Below the pieces are notes generated by a model, which was not told where the DNA came from, did not search any database, and was given only the letters and a program-made list of their open reading frames with translations. Position numbers and translations under genes: made by a program. From Streptomyces sp. APSN-46.1 (GTDB lineage: Bacteria; Actinomycetota; Actinomycetes; Streptomycetales; Streptomycetaceae): a stretch of DNA of 64,000 nucleotides. Below are positions 41,557 through 50,119 of this stretch, one piece after another (the stretch's first letter is position 1; the number at the start of each line of letters is the position of its first letter). Location of the stretch: contig NZ_JALGRF010000009.1 of the NCBI RefSeq assembly GCF_022815725.1, forward strand, positions 124,001 to 188,000. The letters run 5' to 3'.

Positions 41557-43056
41557 TCAGGGGTAGCGGCGCGGGGTCCACGTCACGCGCGAGCCGTCGG
41601 CGCGCTCCGTCACCTGGGTCTGCGAGGAGCCGATCAGCAGGATCGTGCGCATGTCCACCTCGGACGGCTCCAGTTCGCCGAGGGTGACGATCCGCACCGT
41701 CTGCGTCGGGCCGCCCACGTCGCGGGCGACGACCACCGGCGTCCGCGGGGAGCGCAGCTCCAGCAGCAGCTCCCGGGCCTGGGCCACCTGCCAGGTCCGG
41801 CTGCGCGAGCCCGGGTTGTACAGGGCGAGAACCAGGTCGGCCGCGGCGGCCGCGCGCAGCCGCTCCGCGATGACCTCCCACGGCTTGAGGCGGTCGGAGA
41901 GCGAGATGGTGGCGTAGTCGTGGCCGAGCGGGGCGCCGGCCGCGGCGGCCGCCGCGTTGGCGGCGGTCACGCCTGGCAGGACCCGTACGGGGACGTCCTT
42001 GTACTCCGCCTGCCCCGCGACCTCCAGGACCGCGGTCGCCATGGCGAAGACGCCGGGGTCGCCGCCGGAGACCACGGCGACGCGCTGGCCGCGGCGGGCG
42101 AGGTCGAGCGCGAACTCGGCCCGCTCCGACTCCACCTTGTTGTCGGAGCCGTGCCGGATCTGGCCCGGCTTGACCGGAACCCGGTCCAGGTACGTCGTGT
42201 ACCCGACGAGCACCTCCGCGTCGGCCAGCGCCCGCCGGGTCTCGGGGGTCAGCCACAGCGGCCCGGCCGGGCCGGTGCCGACGACCACGACCTCACCGGG
42301 CCCGGACGGCACGCTGCCCGGGTTGCCGATCCGGCTGGGCACGACGGCCACGGCGAAGTAGGGGACGCTCTCGGGGTCGGTGTCGGCGAGGACCCCGGTC
42401 CGCTCGCCGGCCATGGTCGCGCGCTCCACGTACCGCGCTTCGGCGAGGCGGCCGCTGGCCTCCATGGCCCGCCGGACGGCGGGGAAGGTGCGGCCGAGCT
42501 TCATCACGACCGCCGAGTCGGTGGCGGCGAGGCGGGCGGTGAGCTCCTCCTCGGGCAGGGTGCCGGGCAGGATGGTCAGCACCTCCTCGCCCTCCACGAG
42601 CGGGGTCCCGAGCCGGGCGGCGGCGGCGCTCACCGAGGTGACCCCGGGGATCACCTCGGCCTCGTACCGGTCGGCGAGGCGCTTGTGCATGTGCATGTAC
42701 GAGCCGTAGAAGAGCGGGTCGCCCTCCGCGAGCACGGCGACGGTGCGGCCGGCGTCGAGGTGCGCGGCGAGGCGGGCGGCGGAGGCCTCGTAGAACTCCT
42801 CCATCGCCCCCTGGTAGCCGCCGGGGTGGTCGGTGGTCTCGGTGGTGACCGGGTAGACCAGCGGTTCCTCGATGTGGTCCGCGCGCAGGTGCTTCGCCGC
42901 GATGGAGCGGGCGATCGAGCGGCCGTGCCGGGCGCTGTGGTACGCGACGACCTGCGCCTCGGCGATCACCTCGACGGCCCGCAGGGTCATCAGGGAGGGG
43001 TCGCCGGGCCCGAGCCCGACCCCGTAGAGCCGGCCCTTGGCGTGTGCGGCGCTCAC
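41557..43056 (-). CDS. cobIJ: Fused precorrin-2 C20- and precorrin-3B C17-methyltransferase
   Basis: The 499-residue protein joins two tetrapyrrole methylases. The first (CobI, ~1-245) has RLYGVGLGPGDPSLMTLRA and VLAEGDPLFYGSYMHMHKRL. The second (CobJ, ~255-499) has VVVVGTGPAGPLWLTPETR, VAVVSGGDPGVFAMA and a family end LLIGSSQT. CobI adds the C20 methyl to precorrin-2 and CobJ the C17 methyl with ring contraction. The fusion is normal in actinobacteria. GTG 43056 overlaps the cobH stop by four bases. Confidence 0.95.
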   Translation of the reverse strand: MSAAHAKGRLYGVGLGPGDPSLMTLRAVEVIAEAQVVAYHSARHGRSIARSIAAKHLRADHIEEPLVYPVTTETTDHPGGYQGAMEEFYEASAARLAAHLDAGRTVAVLAEGDPLFYGSYMHMHKRLADRYEAEVIPGVTSVSAAAARLGTPLVEGEEVLTILPGTLPEEELTARLAATDSAVVMKLGRTFPAVRRAMEASGRLAEARYVERATMAGERTGVLADTDPESVPYFAVAVVPSRIGNPGSVPSGPGEVVVVGTGPAGPLWLTPETRRALADAEVLVGYTTYLDRVPVKPGQIRHGSDNKVESERAEFALDLARRGQRVAVVSGGDPGVFAMATAVLEVAGQAEYKDVPVRVLPGVTAANAAAAAAGAPLGHDYATISLSDRLKPWEVIAERLRAAAAADLVLALYNPGSRSRTWQVAQARELLLELRSPRTPVVVARDVGGPTQTVRIVTLGELEPSEVDMRTILLIGSSQTQVTERADGSRVTWTPRRYP

Positions 43057-43700
43057 TCGGCCACGCTCGCGATCGCGTTGACGGCGGCGGCCGCGATGGC
43101 GCTGCCGCCGCGCCGTCCGCGCACGATCAAGTGGTCGAGGCCCGAGGGGTGTTCGGCGAGGGCGTCCTTGGACTCGGCGGCGCCGATGAAGCCGACGGGG
43201 ACGCCGATGACGGCCGCGGGGCGCGGGGCGCCCTCCTCGATCATCTCCAGCAGGCGGAACAGCGCGGTCGGCGCGTTGCCGACGGCGATCACCGCACCCT
43301 CCAACAGGCCCCGGTCCCGCCACACTTCGAGGGCGGCGGCGCTGCGCGTGGTGCCCATCTTCGCGGCGAGCTCGGGCACGGCCGGGTCGGAGAGGGTGCA
43401 GATCACCTCGTTGTCGGCGGGCAGCCGCTTGCGGGTGACTCCGCTGGCGACCATCTGCACGTCGCACAGGATCGGCGCGCCGGCGGTGAGGGCGGCGCGC
43501 GCCCGCAGCACGACGTCCGGGGTGTAGCCGAGGTCCTTGGGCAGGTCGGTCATCCCGCAGGCGTGAATCATGCGCACCGCGACCTGGGCGACGGAGGCGG
43601 GCAGCCCGGAGAGGTCCGCCTCGGCGCGGATCGTGGCAAAGGACTGGCGGTAGATCGCGGCGCCGTCCTTCTCGTACTCGAACACGGTGTACTCGCTCAT
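43053..43700 (-). CDS. cobH: Precorrin-8X methylmutase
   Basis: The 215-residue enzyme moves the methyl from C11 to C12, giving hydrogenobyrinate. Recognisable parts are SFATIRAEADLSGLP, ACGMTDLPKDLGY with the catalytic histidine just before (RMIHACGM), and GVPVGFIGAAESKDAL. Length is normal for the family. It lies between cobG and cobIJ with four-base overlaps on both sides, so the three are one operon. Confidence 0.96.
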   Translation of the reverse strand: MSEYTVFEYEKDGAAIYRQSFATIRAEADLSGLPASVAQVAVRMIHACGMTDLPKDLGYTPDVVLRARAALTAGAPILCDVQMVASGVTRKRLPADNEVICTLSDPAVPELAAKMGTTRSAAALEVWRDRGLLEGAVIAVGNAPTALFRLLEMIEEGAPRPAAVIGVPVGFIGAAESKDALAEHPSGLDHLIVRGRRGGSAIAAAAVNAIASVAE

Positions 43701-45088
43701 TTCTTCACTGCGTCGTGGGAAATCGGGGTTGTTCGGGAGGTGGTGCGCGCGTCCAGGAGGGCCGCGCCGAGCTCAGGGGTCGTGACGTGCCGGGGTGCCT
43801 GGCCTCCCGGGACGGACAGGCGGTACCCGTCGGGGGTGGCCACGGCGTCCACCCAGTCGGTGCCCCGGGGGTGCCCGCACCGCCGCTCGCACCCGGACCA
43901 GTGCAGGGGCAGCGGCCCGCGCGCCCGGTCCACGACGGCGCGCGCGTCGGCGCGTACGTCCGCGAGGGATTTCGCGCAACCGGGCCGTCCGGTACAGGCG
44001 GTGACGGACTCCCAGGGGCTGTCGGGGGCGAGGACCAGGCCGGCACTCTCGATCAGGTCCGCACCGGAGAGGGGCCTACGGGTGCTCGCCGAGGGCAGGA
44101 TGACGGTGCGCCAGGGGGTGACGCGCAGCTCGCGGGCGCCCCGGTCCGCGACCCGTACCAGGACCCGCCACTGCTCGGAGCTCAGCCGCCCCAGCGGCGG
44201 CAGTACGCACAGGTGCGTGCGGTTGCCGGTCCCCGCGCCCCACGGCCGGGGCGGCGGCGCGTACGGCCAGGCCACCTCGGTGACGACGGCCGCCTCGATC
44301 CCGGCGGCGGCCAGTCGGCGGGTGAACTCGGCCTCGTCCAGGGGGTGTTCGGGGGGAAGTTCGGACACCCGCCAGGCCCGGGTGCCGGCCGCGTCGGCGG
44401 TGTCGAGGAAGTATTCGGCGGCGAGCAGCGCCGCCCGGGCCGCGTGCGGCGCGGCCAGTTCCACGGCGTCGGCGGCCGCGCCGAGCCGGATCAGCGCCCG
44501 GCCGTCGGGCCCGCCGAGCACGGTCACGTCGGGGCCCAGCGCGGCGACGTCCCCGCGCCCGTCGTCGAAGGCGAACAGGAACCGTCCGGACAGGGCCGCC
44601 GCCCGGGGGCTCGCGCAGAGCAACCCGTCGAACGCGCGCACCCACCCCATCACGTCGGGCCGCCCGACCCCTTCGCCATCGCCCGCGCCCGCACCGGTGC
44701 CTTCACCGGCGACCTCGGCCGGGGTGTCCAGGCCGGACAGGGGCGTCGCCACGATGTTGCGGACGCGCTCGTGACCGGGCGCCGGGAGCAGTCCCGCCGT
44801 GTCCAGCAGCCCCGCGAGGGCCGCGCCGCATCCGTCGTCGAGCCCGCGCAGCTGGACGTTGCCCCGGGAGGTCAGTTCGAGGTGCCCGTCGCCGAACCGG
44901 TCCGCGGCGAGCCCGAGCACGGAGGCCTGAGCGACCGTGAGCAGCCCGCCGGGTATCCGGATCCGCGCCAGGAACCCGTCGTCGGCGGCGTGCAGGCGCA
45001 GCGCGCCGGGGCAGGCGTCGCCGCGATCCCGTATGACGGGTTCGTCCCGCGCTGCGGCGGAAGGGGGCGTGGGCATGGCGGCGAGCAT
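43697..45088 (-). CDS. cobG: Precorrin-3B synthase (CobG)
   Basis: The ~463-residue protein belongs to the nitrite/sulfite reductase superfamily, using O2 and an iron-sulfur cluster to oxidise precorrin-3A. The cluster cysteines appear as TACTGRPGCAKS and SGCERRCGHP near residues 350-400, and LTSRGNVQLRGL marks the first ferredoxin-like half. A Gly/Ala-rich segment (GEGTGAGAGDGEGVG) inserts at ~135-150. Use of CobG rather than an isofunctional alternative points to the aerobic route. ATG 45088 was taken as start, with ATG 45076 possible; neither has a strong ribosome site. The stop overlaps cobH. Confidence 0.92.
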   Translation of the reverse strand: MLAAMPTPPSAAARDEPVIRDRGDACPGALRLHAADDGFLARIRIPGGLLTVAQASVLGLAADRFGDGHLELTSRGNVQLRGLDDGCGAALAGLLDTAGLLPAPGHERVRNIVATPLSGLDTPAEVAGEGTGAGAGDGEGVGRPDVMGWVRAFDGLLCASPRAAALSGRFLFAFDDGRGDVAALGPDVTVLGGPDGRALIRLGAAADAVELAAPHAARAALLAAEYFLDTADAAGTRAWRVSELPPEHPLDEAEFTRRLAAAGIEAAVVTEVAWPYAPPPRPWGAGTGNRTHLCVLPPLGRLSSEQWRVLVRVADRGARELRVTPWRTVILPSASTRRPLSGADLIESAGLVLAPDSPWESVTACTGRPGCAKSLADVRADARAVVDRARGPLPLHWSGCERRCGHPRGTDWVDAVATPDGYRLSVPGGQAPRHVTTPELGAALLDARTTSRTTPISHDAVKK

Positions 45089-45226
45089 ACCCACGATTCT
45101 GCGCCCGCCCCCTGTGTCGATCACCACCCCGAACCAGCCACGACGCGTCCCACCACACCCAGCCCGCCCCCCATCAGCCCCGCCGCCCCATCAGCCTCGC
45201 CGACCCAATCAGCCCCGCCGCCCCCA

Positions 45227-45298
45227 TCAGCCTCGCCGGCGTTTGAGGCGCGGAGTCCGCGAATCAGCCTCGCCGGCGTTTGAGGCGCGGGGTCCGGG
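45227..45298. repeat. Two direct copies of a Streptomyces intergenic repeat
   Basis: TCAGCCTCGCCGGCGTTTGA followed by GGCGCGG occurs at 45227-45253 and again at 45263-45290, 36 bases apart, differing first at GGAGTCCG versus GGGGTCCG downstream. A third copy on the other strand is at 41521-41541. This element, read as part of a longer GGGGTCCGGGGCAGAGCCCC unit, is common between Streptomyces genes. The second copy is followed by that unit in full. Confidence 0.8.
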
Positions 45299-45404
45299 GC
45301 AGAGCCCCGGCAACGGCGCCGCACTCGGCACCCGCCCCGCCGGGACCGGCACGCCCACCCCCACCCCCACTCCCGGCCAGGGAAAGGGCCACCTAGGATG
45401 ACCA

Positions 45405-45575
45405 CCGGCGGAGCCGTACGGCCCGCCATCGCCGAGGACGGCGACATGGGAGGAAGCCCGGTGCGAATCCGGCGCGGTCCCGCCACTGTGAACCCTGCGG
45501 AGCCAATCGGCCGGGTGAGTCAGGAACTCCCGCTGTCCTCACTGCCCGGGGCGCGGAAACCCCGAGGAAGGCCTG
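45405..45575 (+). promoter_or_regulatory. Cobalamin riboswitch of cobN
   Basis: The leader has the conserved aptamer blocks GGAAGCCCGGTGCGAATCC (45452-45470), CCGCCACTGTGAACCC, the middle GCGGAGCC, and GAGTCAGGAACTCCCGCTGTC with CCTCACTGCC at its end. It sits directly upstream of cobN, with the start codon immediately after a short purine-rich GAGGAAGG, so sequestering that ribosome site is a likely mode of control. Ends are approximate. Bases 45089-45404 before it hold repeats and no gene. Confidence 0.87.
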
Positions 45576-45582
45576 CCGCCGC

Positions 45583-48500
45583 ATGATCCTGCTGCTGTCG
45601 ACGTCCGACACCGATCTGCTCAGCGCCCGCGCCGCGAACACGGCGGACGGCCCCGTCCCGTACCGGTTCGCGAACCCCTCCCGCCTTCCCCTCGACGACC
45701 TCCCCGGCCTCCTCGACGGCGTCGACCTGGTCGTCGTACGCCTCCTCGGCGGCCTCCGCGCCTGGCAGGAGGGCCTCGATCTGCTGCTGGCCCCCGCCCA
45801 GACCCGCCCGGTGGTCGTCCTCACCGGCGAACAGGCCCCGGACGCCCAGCTGATGGAGGCCTCCACCGTCCCGATCGGCATCGCCGCCGAGGCGCACGGC
45901 TACCTCGCCCACGGCGGCCCCGCCAACCTGGACCAGCTGGCGCGCTTCCTCTCGGACACCGTGCTCCTCACCGGCCACGGCTTCGAACCGCCCGCCGCCT
46001 CGCCCACCTGGGGCCCGCTGGAGCGCACGCCCGGGACCACCACCGGCCCCAAGATCGCCGTGCTCTACTACCGCGCCCACCAGATGAGCGGCAACACCGC
46101 CTTCGTCCACGCCCTGTGCGACGCCATCGAGGCCCAGGACGCCCAGGCGCTCCCCCTCTACGTGTCCTCGCTGCGCACCCCCGAGCCGGAGCTGATCGCC
46201 GCGCTGGAGTCGGCCGACGCGGTCGTCACCACCGTCCTCGCGGCGGGCGGCACCAAGCCCGCCACCGCCTCCGCCGGGGGCGACGACGAGTCCTGGGACG
46301 CGGGCGCGCTCGCCGCGCTCGGTGTCCCGATCCTCCAGGCCCTGTGCCTCACGGGCTCGCGCGGCGCCTGGGAGGAGAGCGACGAGGGCCTGTCCCCGCT
46401 CGACGCCGCGACCCAGGTCGCCGTGCCCGAGTTCGACGGCCGCCTGATCACCGTCCCGTTCTCCTTCAAGGAGCTCGACGAGGACGGCCTGCCCGCCTAC
46501 GTGGCCGACCCCGAGCGGGCCGCCCGGGTCGCGGGGATCGCCGTACGCCACGCCCGGCTGCGGCACATCGAACGCCGCGACAAGAGGGTCGCGCTGGTGC
46601 TGTCGGCGTACCCGACCAAGCACTCCCGCATCGGCAACGCGGTCGGGCTCGACACCCCGGCCAGCGCCGTCGAACTGCTGCGCACGCTGATCGCCGGCGG
46701 CTACGACTTCGGCCCCGTCGAGGACATCCCGGGCCTGGTCTCCGGCGACGGCGACGAGCTGATCCGCGCCCTGATCGAGGCCGGCGGCCACGACCAGGAC
46801 TGGCTCACCGAGGAGCAGCTGGCCCGCAACCCGGTCCGCATCCCGGCCGCCGACTACCGGCGCTGGTTCGCCGAACTCCCCGCTGAGCTCCGCGAGAGCG
46901 TCGAGGAGCACTGGGGCGAGGCTCCCGGCACCATGTTCGTGGACCGCTCGGCGAACCCGGAGGGCGACATCGTGCTCGCCGCCCTGCGCCGCGGGAACCT
47001 GCTGATCCTGATCCAGCCGCCGCGCGGTTTCGGCGAGAACCCGATCGCGATCTACCACGACCCGGACCTGCCGCCGTCGCACCACTACCTGGCCGCGTAC
47101 CGCTGGATCCAGGCGCGCGCGGAGGACGGCGGCTTCGGCGCCGACGCGATGATCCACCTGGGCAAGCACGGCAACCTGGAGTGGCTGCCGGGCAAGAACG
47201 CCGGCCTGTCCGCGTCCTGCGCGCCCGACGCCGCCCTCGGCGACCTGCCCCTGATCTACCCGTTCCTGGTCAACGACCCGGGCGAGGGCACCCAGGCCAA
47301 GCGCCGCGTGCACGCCACCCTGGTCGACCACCTGGTGCCGCCGATGGCGCGCGCGGAGTCGTACGGAGACATCGCGCGCCTGGAGCAGCACCTGGACGAG
47401 TACGCCCAGATCTCGGCGATGGACCCGGCGAAGCTGCCGGCCATCCGCGCCCAGATCTGGACCCTGATCCAGGCCGCGAAGCTCGACCACGACCTCGGCC
47501 TCGAAGAGCGCCCGGACGACGACGGCTTCGACGACTTCCTGCTGCACGTCGACGGCTGGCTGTGCGAGGTCAAGGACGCCCAGATCCGCGACGGTCTGCA
47601 CGTCCTGGGCGGCGCCCCGACCGGCGGGGCCCGGGTCAACCTGGTCCTCGCGATCCTGCGCGCCCGTCAGATCTGGGGCGGTACGACGGCCCTGCCCGGC
47701 CTGCGCGAGGCGCTCGGCCTCGACGAGTCGGCGGCCACCCGTACGACCGCCGACGAGGCGGAGGCGGCGGCCCGCGCGCTGGTCCAGGCGATGGAGGACG
47801 CGAACTGGGCCCCCGGGGCGGTGGCTTCGGTAGCCGCCGGATACTCGGCGGACGTGGCGGCCGTACTGGACTTCGCGGCCCGCGAGGTCGTCCCGCGCCT
47901 GGCCGGCACCACCGACGAGATCGCCCACGTGGTGAGCGCGCTCGACGGCGCCTTCGTACCGGCGGGCCCGTCCGGCTCGCCGCTGCGCGGCCTGGTCAAC
48001 GTCCTGCCCACCGGCCGCAACTTCTACTCGGTGGACCCGAAGGCCGTCCCGTCCCGCCTCGCGTGGGAGACCGGGCAGGCCCTGGCCGACTCGCTGCTGA
48101 ACCGCTACCGCACGGACAACGGCGAGTGGCCCGCCTCCGTCGGCCTGTCCCTGTGGGGCACCAGCGCGATGCGCACCTCGGGCGACGACGTCGCCGAGGC
48201 GATGGCGCTGCTCGGCATCCGGCCGGTCTGGGACGAGGCCTCGCGCCGTGTGACCGGCCTGGAGCCGATCCCACTCGCCGAACTCGGCCGTCCCCGCATC
48301 GATGTGACGCTGCGCATCTCGGGCTTCTTCCGTGACGCGTTCCCGCACGTCATCGGGCTGCTGGACGACGCGGTGCGGCTCGCCGCCTCGCTCGACGAGC
48401 CCGCCGACCAGAACTTCATCCGGGCCCACGCCCAGGCGGACCTGGCCGAGCACGGCGACGAACGGCGCGCGACGACCCGTATCTTCGGCTCGCGCCCCGG

Positions 48501-49200
48501 CACGTACGGCGCGGGCATCCTCCAGCTGATCGACTCGCGCGACTGGCGGACGGACGCCGACCTGGCCGAGGTCTACACGGTGTGGGGCGGTTACGCCTAC
48601 GGCCGCGGCCTGGAGGGCCGGGCCGCGCGCGAGGAGATGGAGACCGCCTACAAGCGGATCACGGTGGCCGCGAAGAACACGGACACCCGCGAGCACGACA
48701 TCGCCGACTCGGACGACTACTTCCAGTACCACGGCGGCATGGTGGCCACGGTCCGCGCGCTGCGCGGTACCGCGCCGGAGGCGTACATCGGCGACTCCAC
48801 CCGCCCGGAGACGGTCAAGACCCGCACCCTGGTGGAGGAGACGTCCCGCGTCTTCCGCGCCCGCGTGGTCAACCCGAAGTGGATCGAGGCCATGCGCCGC
48901 CACGGCTACAAGGGAGCCTTCGAGCTGGCCGCGACGGTGGACTACCTCTTCGGCTACGACGCCACGACCGGCGTGGTGGCCGACTGGATGTACGACAAGC
49001 TGACGGAGACCTACGTCCTGGACCCGGAGAACCGCGCGTTCCTGGAGGAGGCCAACCCGTGGGCCCTGCACGGCATCGCGGAGCGCCTGCTCGAAGCCGA
49101 GTCCCGGGGCATGTGGGAGAAGCCGGACCCGCAGGTCCTGGAGTCCCTGCGCCAGGTGTACCTGGACACCGAGGGCAACCTGGAGGGCGAGGCGGAGTAG
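45583..49200 (+). CDS. cobN: Cobaltochelatase subunit CobN
   Basis: The 1205-residue large subunit of the aerobic ATP-dependent cobalt chelatase puts Co2+ into hydrogenobyrinate a,c-diamide. Clear family pieces are SAYPTKHSRIGNAVGLDTPA, the MIHLGKHGNLEWLPGK block at about residues 523-538, TNGEWP-like RTDNGEWPASVGLSLWGTSA, and WGGYAYGRG. Length is normal. The AAA+ and vWA subunits of the chelatase are not in this window. Start ATG 45583 follows GAGGAAGGCCTGCC from the riboswitch leader. Expression should fall when cobalamin is abundant. Confidence 0.97.
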   Translation: MILLLSTSDTDLLSARAANTADGPVPYRFANPSRLPLDDLPGLLDGVDLVVVRLLGGLRAWQEGLDLLLAPAQTRPVVVLTGEQAPDAQLMEASTVPIGIAAEAHGYLAHGGPANLDQLARFLSDTVLLTGHGFEPPAASPTWGPLERTPGTTTGPKIAVLYYRAHQMSGNTAFVHALCDAIEAQDAQALPLYVSSLRTPEPELIAALESADAVVTTVLAAGGTKPATASAGGDDESWDAGALAALGVPILQALCLTGSRGAWEESDEGLSPLDAATQVAVPEFDGRLITVPFSFKELDEDGLPAYVADPERAARVAGIAVRHARLRHIERRDKRVALVLSAYPTKHSRIGNAVGLDTPASAVELLRTLIAGGYDFGPVEDIPGLVSGDGDELIRALIEAGGHDQDWLTEEQLARNPVRIPAADYRRWFAELPAELRESVEEHWGEAPGTMFVDRSANPEGDIVLAALRRGNLLILIQPPRGFGENPIAIYHDPDLPPSHHYLAAYRWIQARAEDGGFGADAMIHLGKHGNLEWLPGKNAGLSASCAPDAALGDLPLIYPFLVNDPGEGTQAKRRVHATLVDHLVPPMARAESYGDIARLEQHLDEYAQISAMDPAKLPAIRAQIWTLIQAAKLDHDLGLEERPDDDGFDDFLLHVDGWLCEVKDAQIRDGLHVLGGAPTGGARVNLVLAILRARQIWGGTTALPGLREALGLDESAATRTTADEAEAAARALVQAMEDANWAPGAVASVAAGYSADVAAVLDFAAREVVPRLAGTTDEIAHVVSALDGAFVPAGPSGSPLRGLVNVLPTGRNFYSVDPKAVPSRLAWETGQALADSLLNRYRTDNGEWPASVGLSLWGTSAMRTSGDDVAEAMALLGIRPVWDEASRRVTGLEPIPLAELGRPRIDVTLRISGFFRDAFPHVIGLLDDAVRLAASLDEPADQNFIRAHAQADLAEHGDERRATTRIFGSRPGTYGAGILQLIDSRDWRTDADLAEVYTVWGGYAYGRGLEGRAAREEMETAYKRITVAAKNTDTREHDIADSDDYFQYHGGMVATVRALRGTAPEAYIGDSTRPETVKTRTLVEETSRVFRARVVNPKWIEAMRRHGYKGAFELAATVDYLFGYDATTGVVADWMYDKLTETYVLDPENRAFLEEANPWALHGIAERLLEAESRGMWEKPDPQVLESLRQVYLDTEGNLEGEAE

Positions 49201-49238
49201 CCGCCGGCCAGGCGGGGTGACCGCCGCGGATCCGGAGA

Positions 49239-49270
49239 CCGCCCCCTCGCCCCGCCGGACGCGGGGGCGG
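49239..49270. terminator. Possible bidirectional terminator after cobN
   Basis: Arms CCGCCCCC (49239-49246) and GGGGGCGG (49263-49270) enclose 16 bases in the gap between the convergent cobN and lipoprotein genes. An overlapping pair, GGCGGGG (49211-49217) with CCCCGCC, gives an alternative fold. Confidence 0.45.
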
Positions 49271-49272
49271 CC

Positions 49273-49830
49273 TCAGCATTCCATCGGCGTACCGTCCACG
49301 GACGCGCCGACCTCCACGGTGTAGAGGGTCTCGACGGCCGGGCCCGCGGGCGGCTCGTATCCGTACATTTCCTTCGCCTGCCGCGCCGGCATGATCCGCA
49401 CGTCGAGTTCGCGCACCCCGTTCTCCTCCTGCTGCGAGAAGCAGAATCCGGCCTCCTCCTCGGGCAGGAGCCATCGGTTCGGCCGCCGCGTCCAGCCCTG
49501 CTCCGGCGCCGCTTCGCGGTAGAACCGCATCACCGTCCCCGCGTCCACGGGCGCCACGTAGAGCCGGCTCGCGTACATCCAGGCGTCCCCGCTGTCGTCG
49601 AGGCACTCGGCCGAGAGCCCCTCGAACCCCTTCAGCTCCGTCGTCCCCTCGGGGCGGGCCTCCAGCACCGGATCCCGCTCCAGGCTCTTCAGCGCGGCCG
49701 CCGTGCCCTCGCAGGTCGTGAACGGCGACAGCAGCGAGCACCCGGCGAGCCCGCCCGCCATGACCACGAGCGCCAGCAGCCCGCGTACCCCGCGTATCCC
49801 ACGGGCGACGCCCGGGTCAGACATGTTCAT
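49273..49830 (-). CDS. Lipoprotein of unknown function
   Basis: The 185-residue protein has a lipoprotein signal: basic start, hydrophobic RGLLALVVMAGGLAGC with a good lipobox LAGC (Cys31), so the mature form should be anchored to the outer face of the membrane. The rest has DDSGDAWMYASRLYVAP, FYREAAPEQGWTRR and a cysteine-containing end, a pattern seen in small Streptomyces lipoproteins of unknown role. ATG 49830 is the first start; ATG 49824 in the same frame is just as likely. The 289 bases to the divergent ABC gene hold no gene. Confidence 0.8.
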   Translation of the reverse strand: MNMSDPGVARGIRGVRGLLALVVMAGGLAGCSLLSPFTTCEGTAAALKSLERDPVLEARPEGTTELKGFEGLSAECLDDSGDAWMYASRLYVAPVDAGTVMRFYREAAPEQGWTRRPNRWLLPEEEAGFCFSQQEENGVRELDVRIMPARQAKEMYGYEPPAGPAVETLYTVEVGASVDGTPMEC

Positions 49831-50119
49831 GGCGGAATTTGATCACCGGCCGGATATCGACGCAATACCTCGAAGGGGGTCCTCCGCACCCCCGGGTGAT
49901 TCGAACGCCGCGTCACGAACCGAAGCCCGGACGTCCCTTGGGGTTTGCCATCCCGGCGCAACTGCGTTCGAGCGTTCGCTCCCCACCGCCCGTGACGCCG
50001 CTCTGAACAGCCACGTTCTTCCGGCATCAGTTCGCCGGCCGCGCCGCCTCGGGAGGAATCTTGCGATCCGTGCACGTTCATGTGGTGTTCGACCCCGCAC
50101 CGGACGGAGGTGGCCGCGC

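Noticed and set aside
45520..49071. An 1183-codon open frame antisense to cobN
   Set aside because: It is a shadow of the GC-biased cobN coding strand; composition is Gly/Arg/Val/Asp-rich with no domain, and cobN itself is certain.
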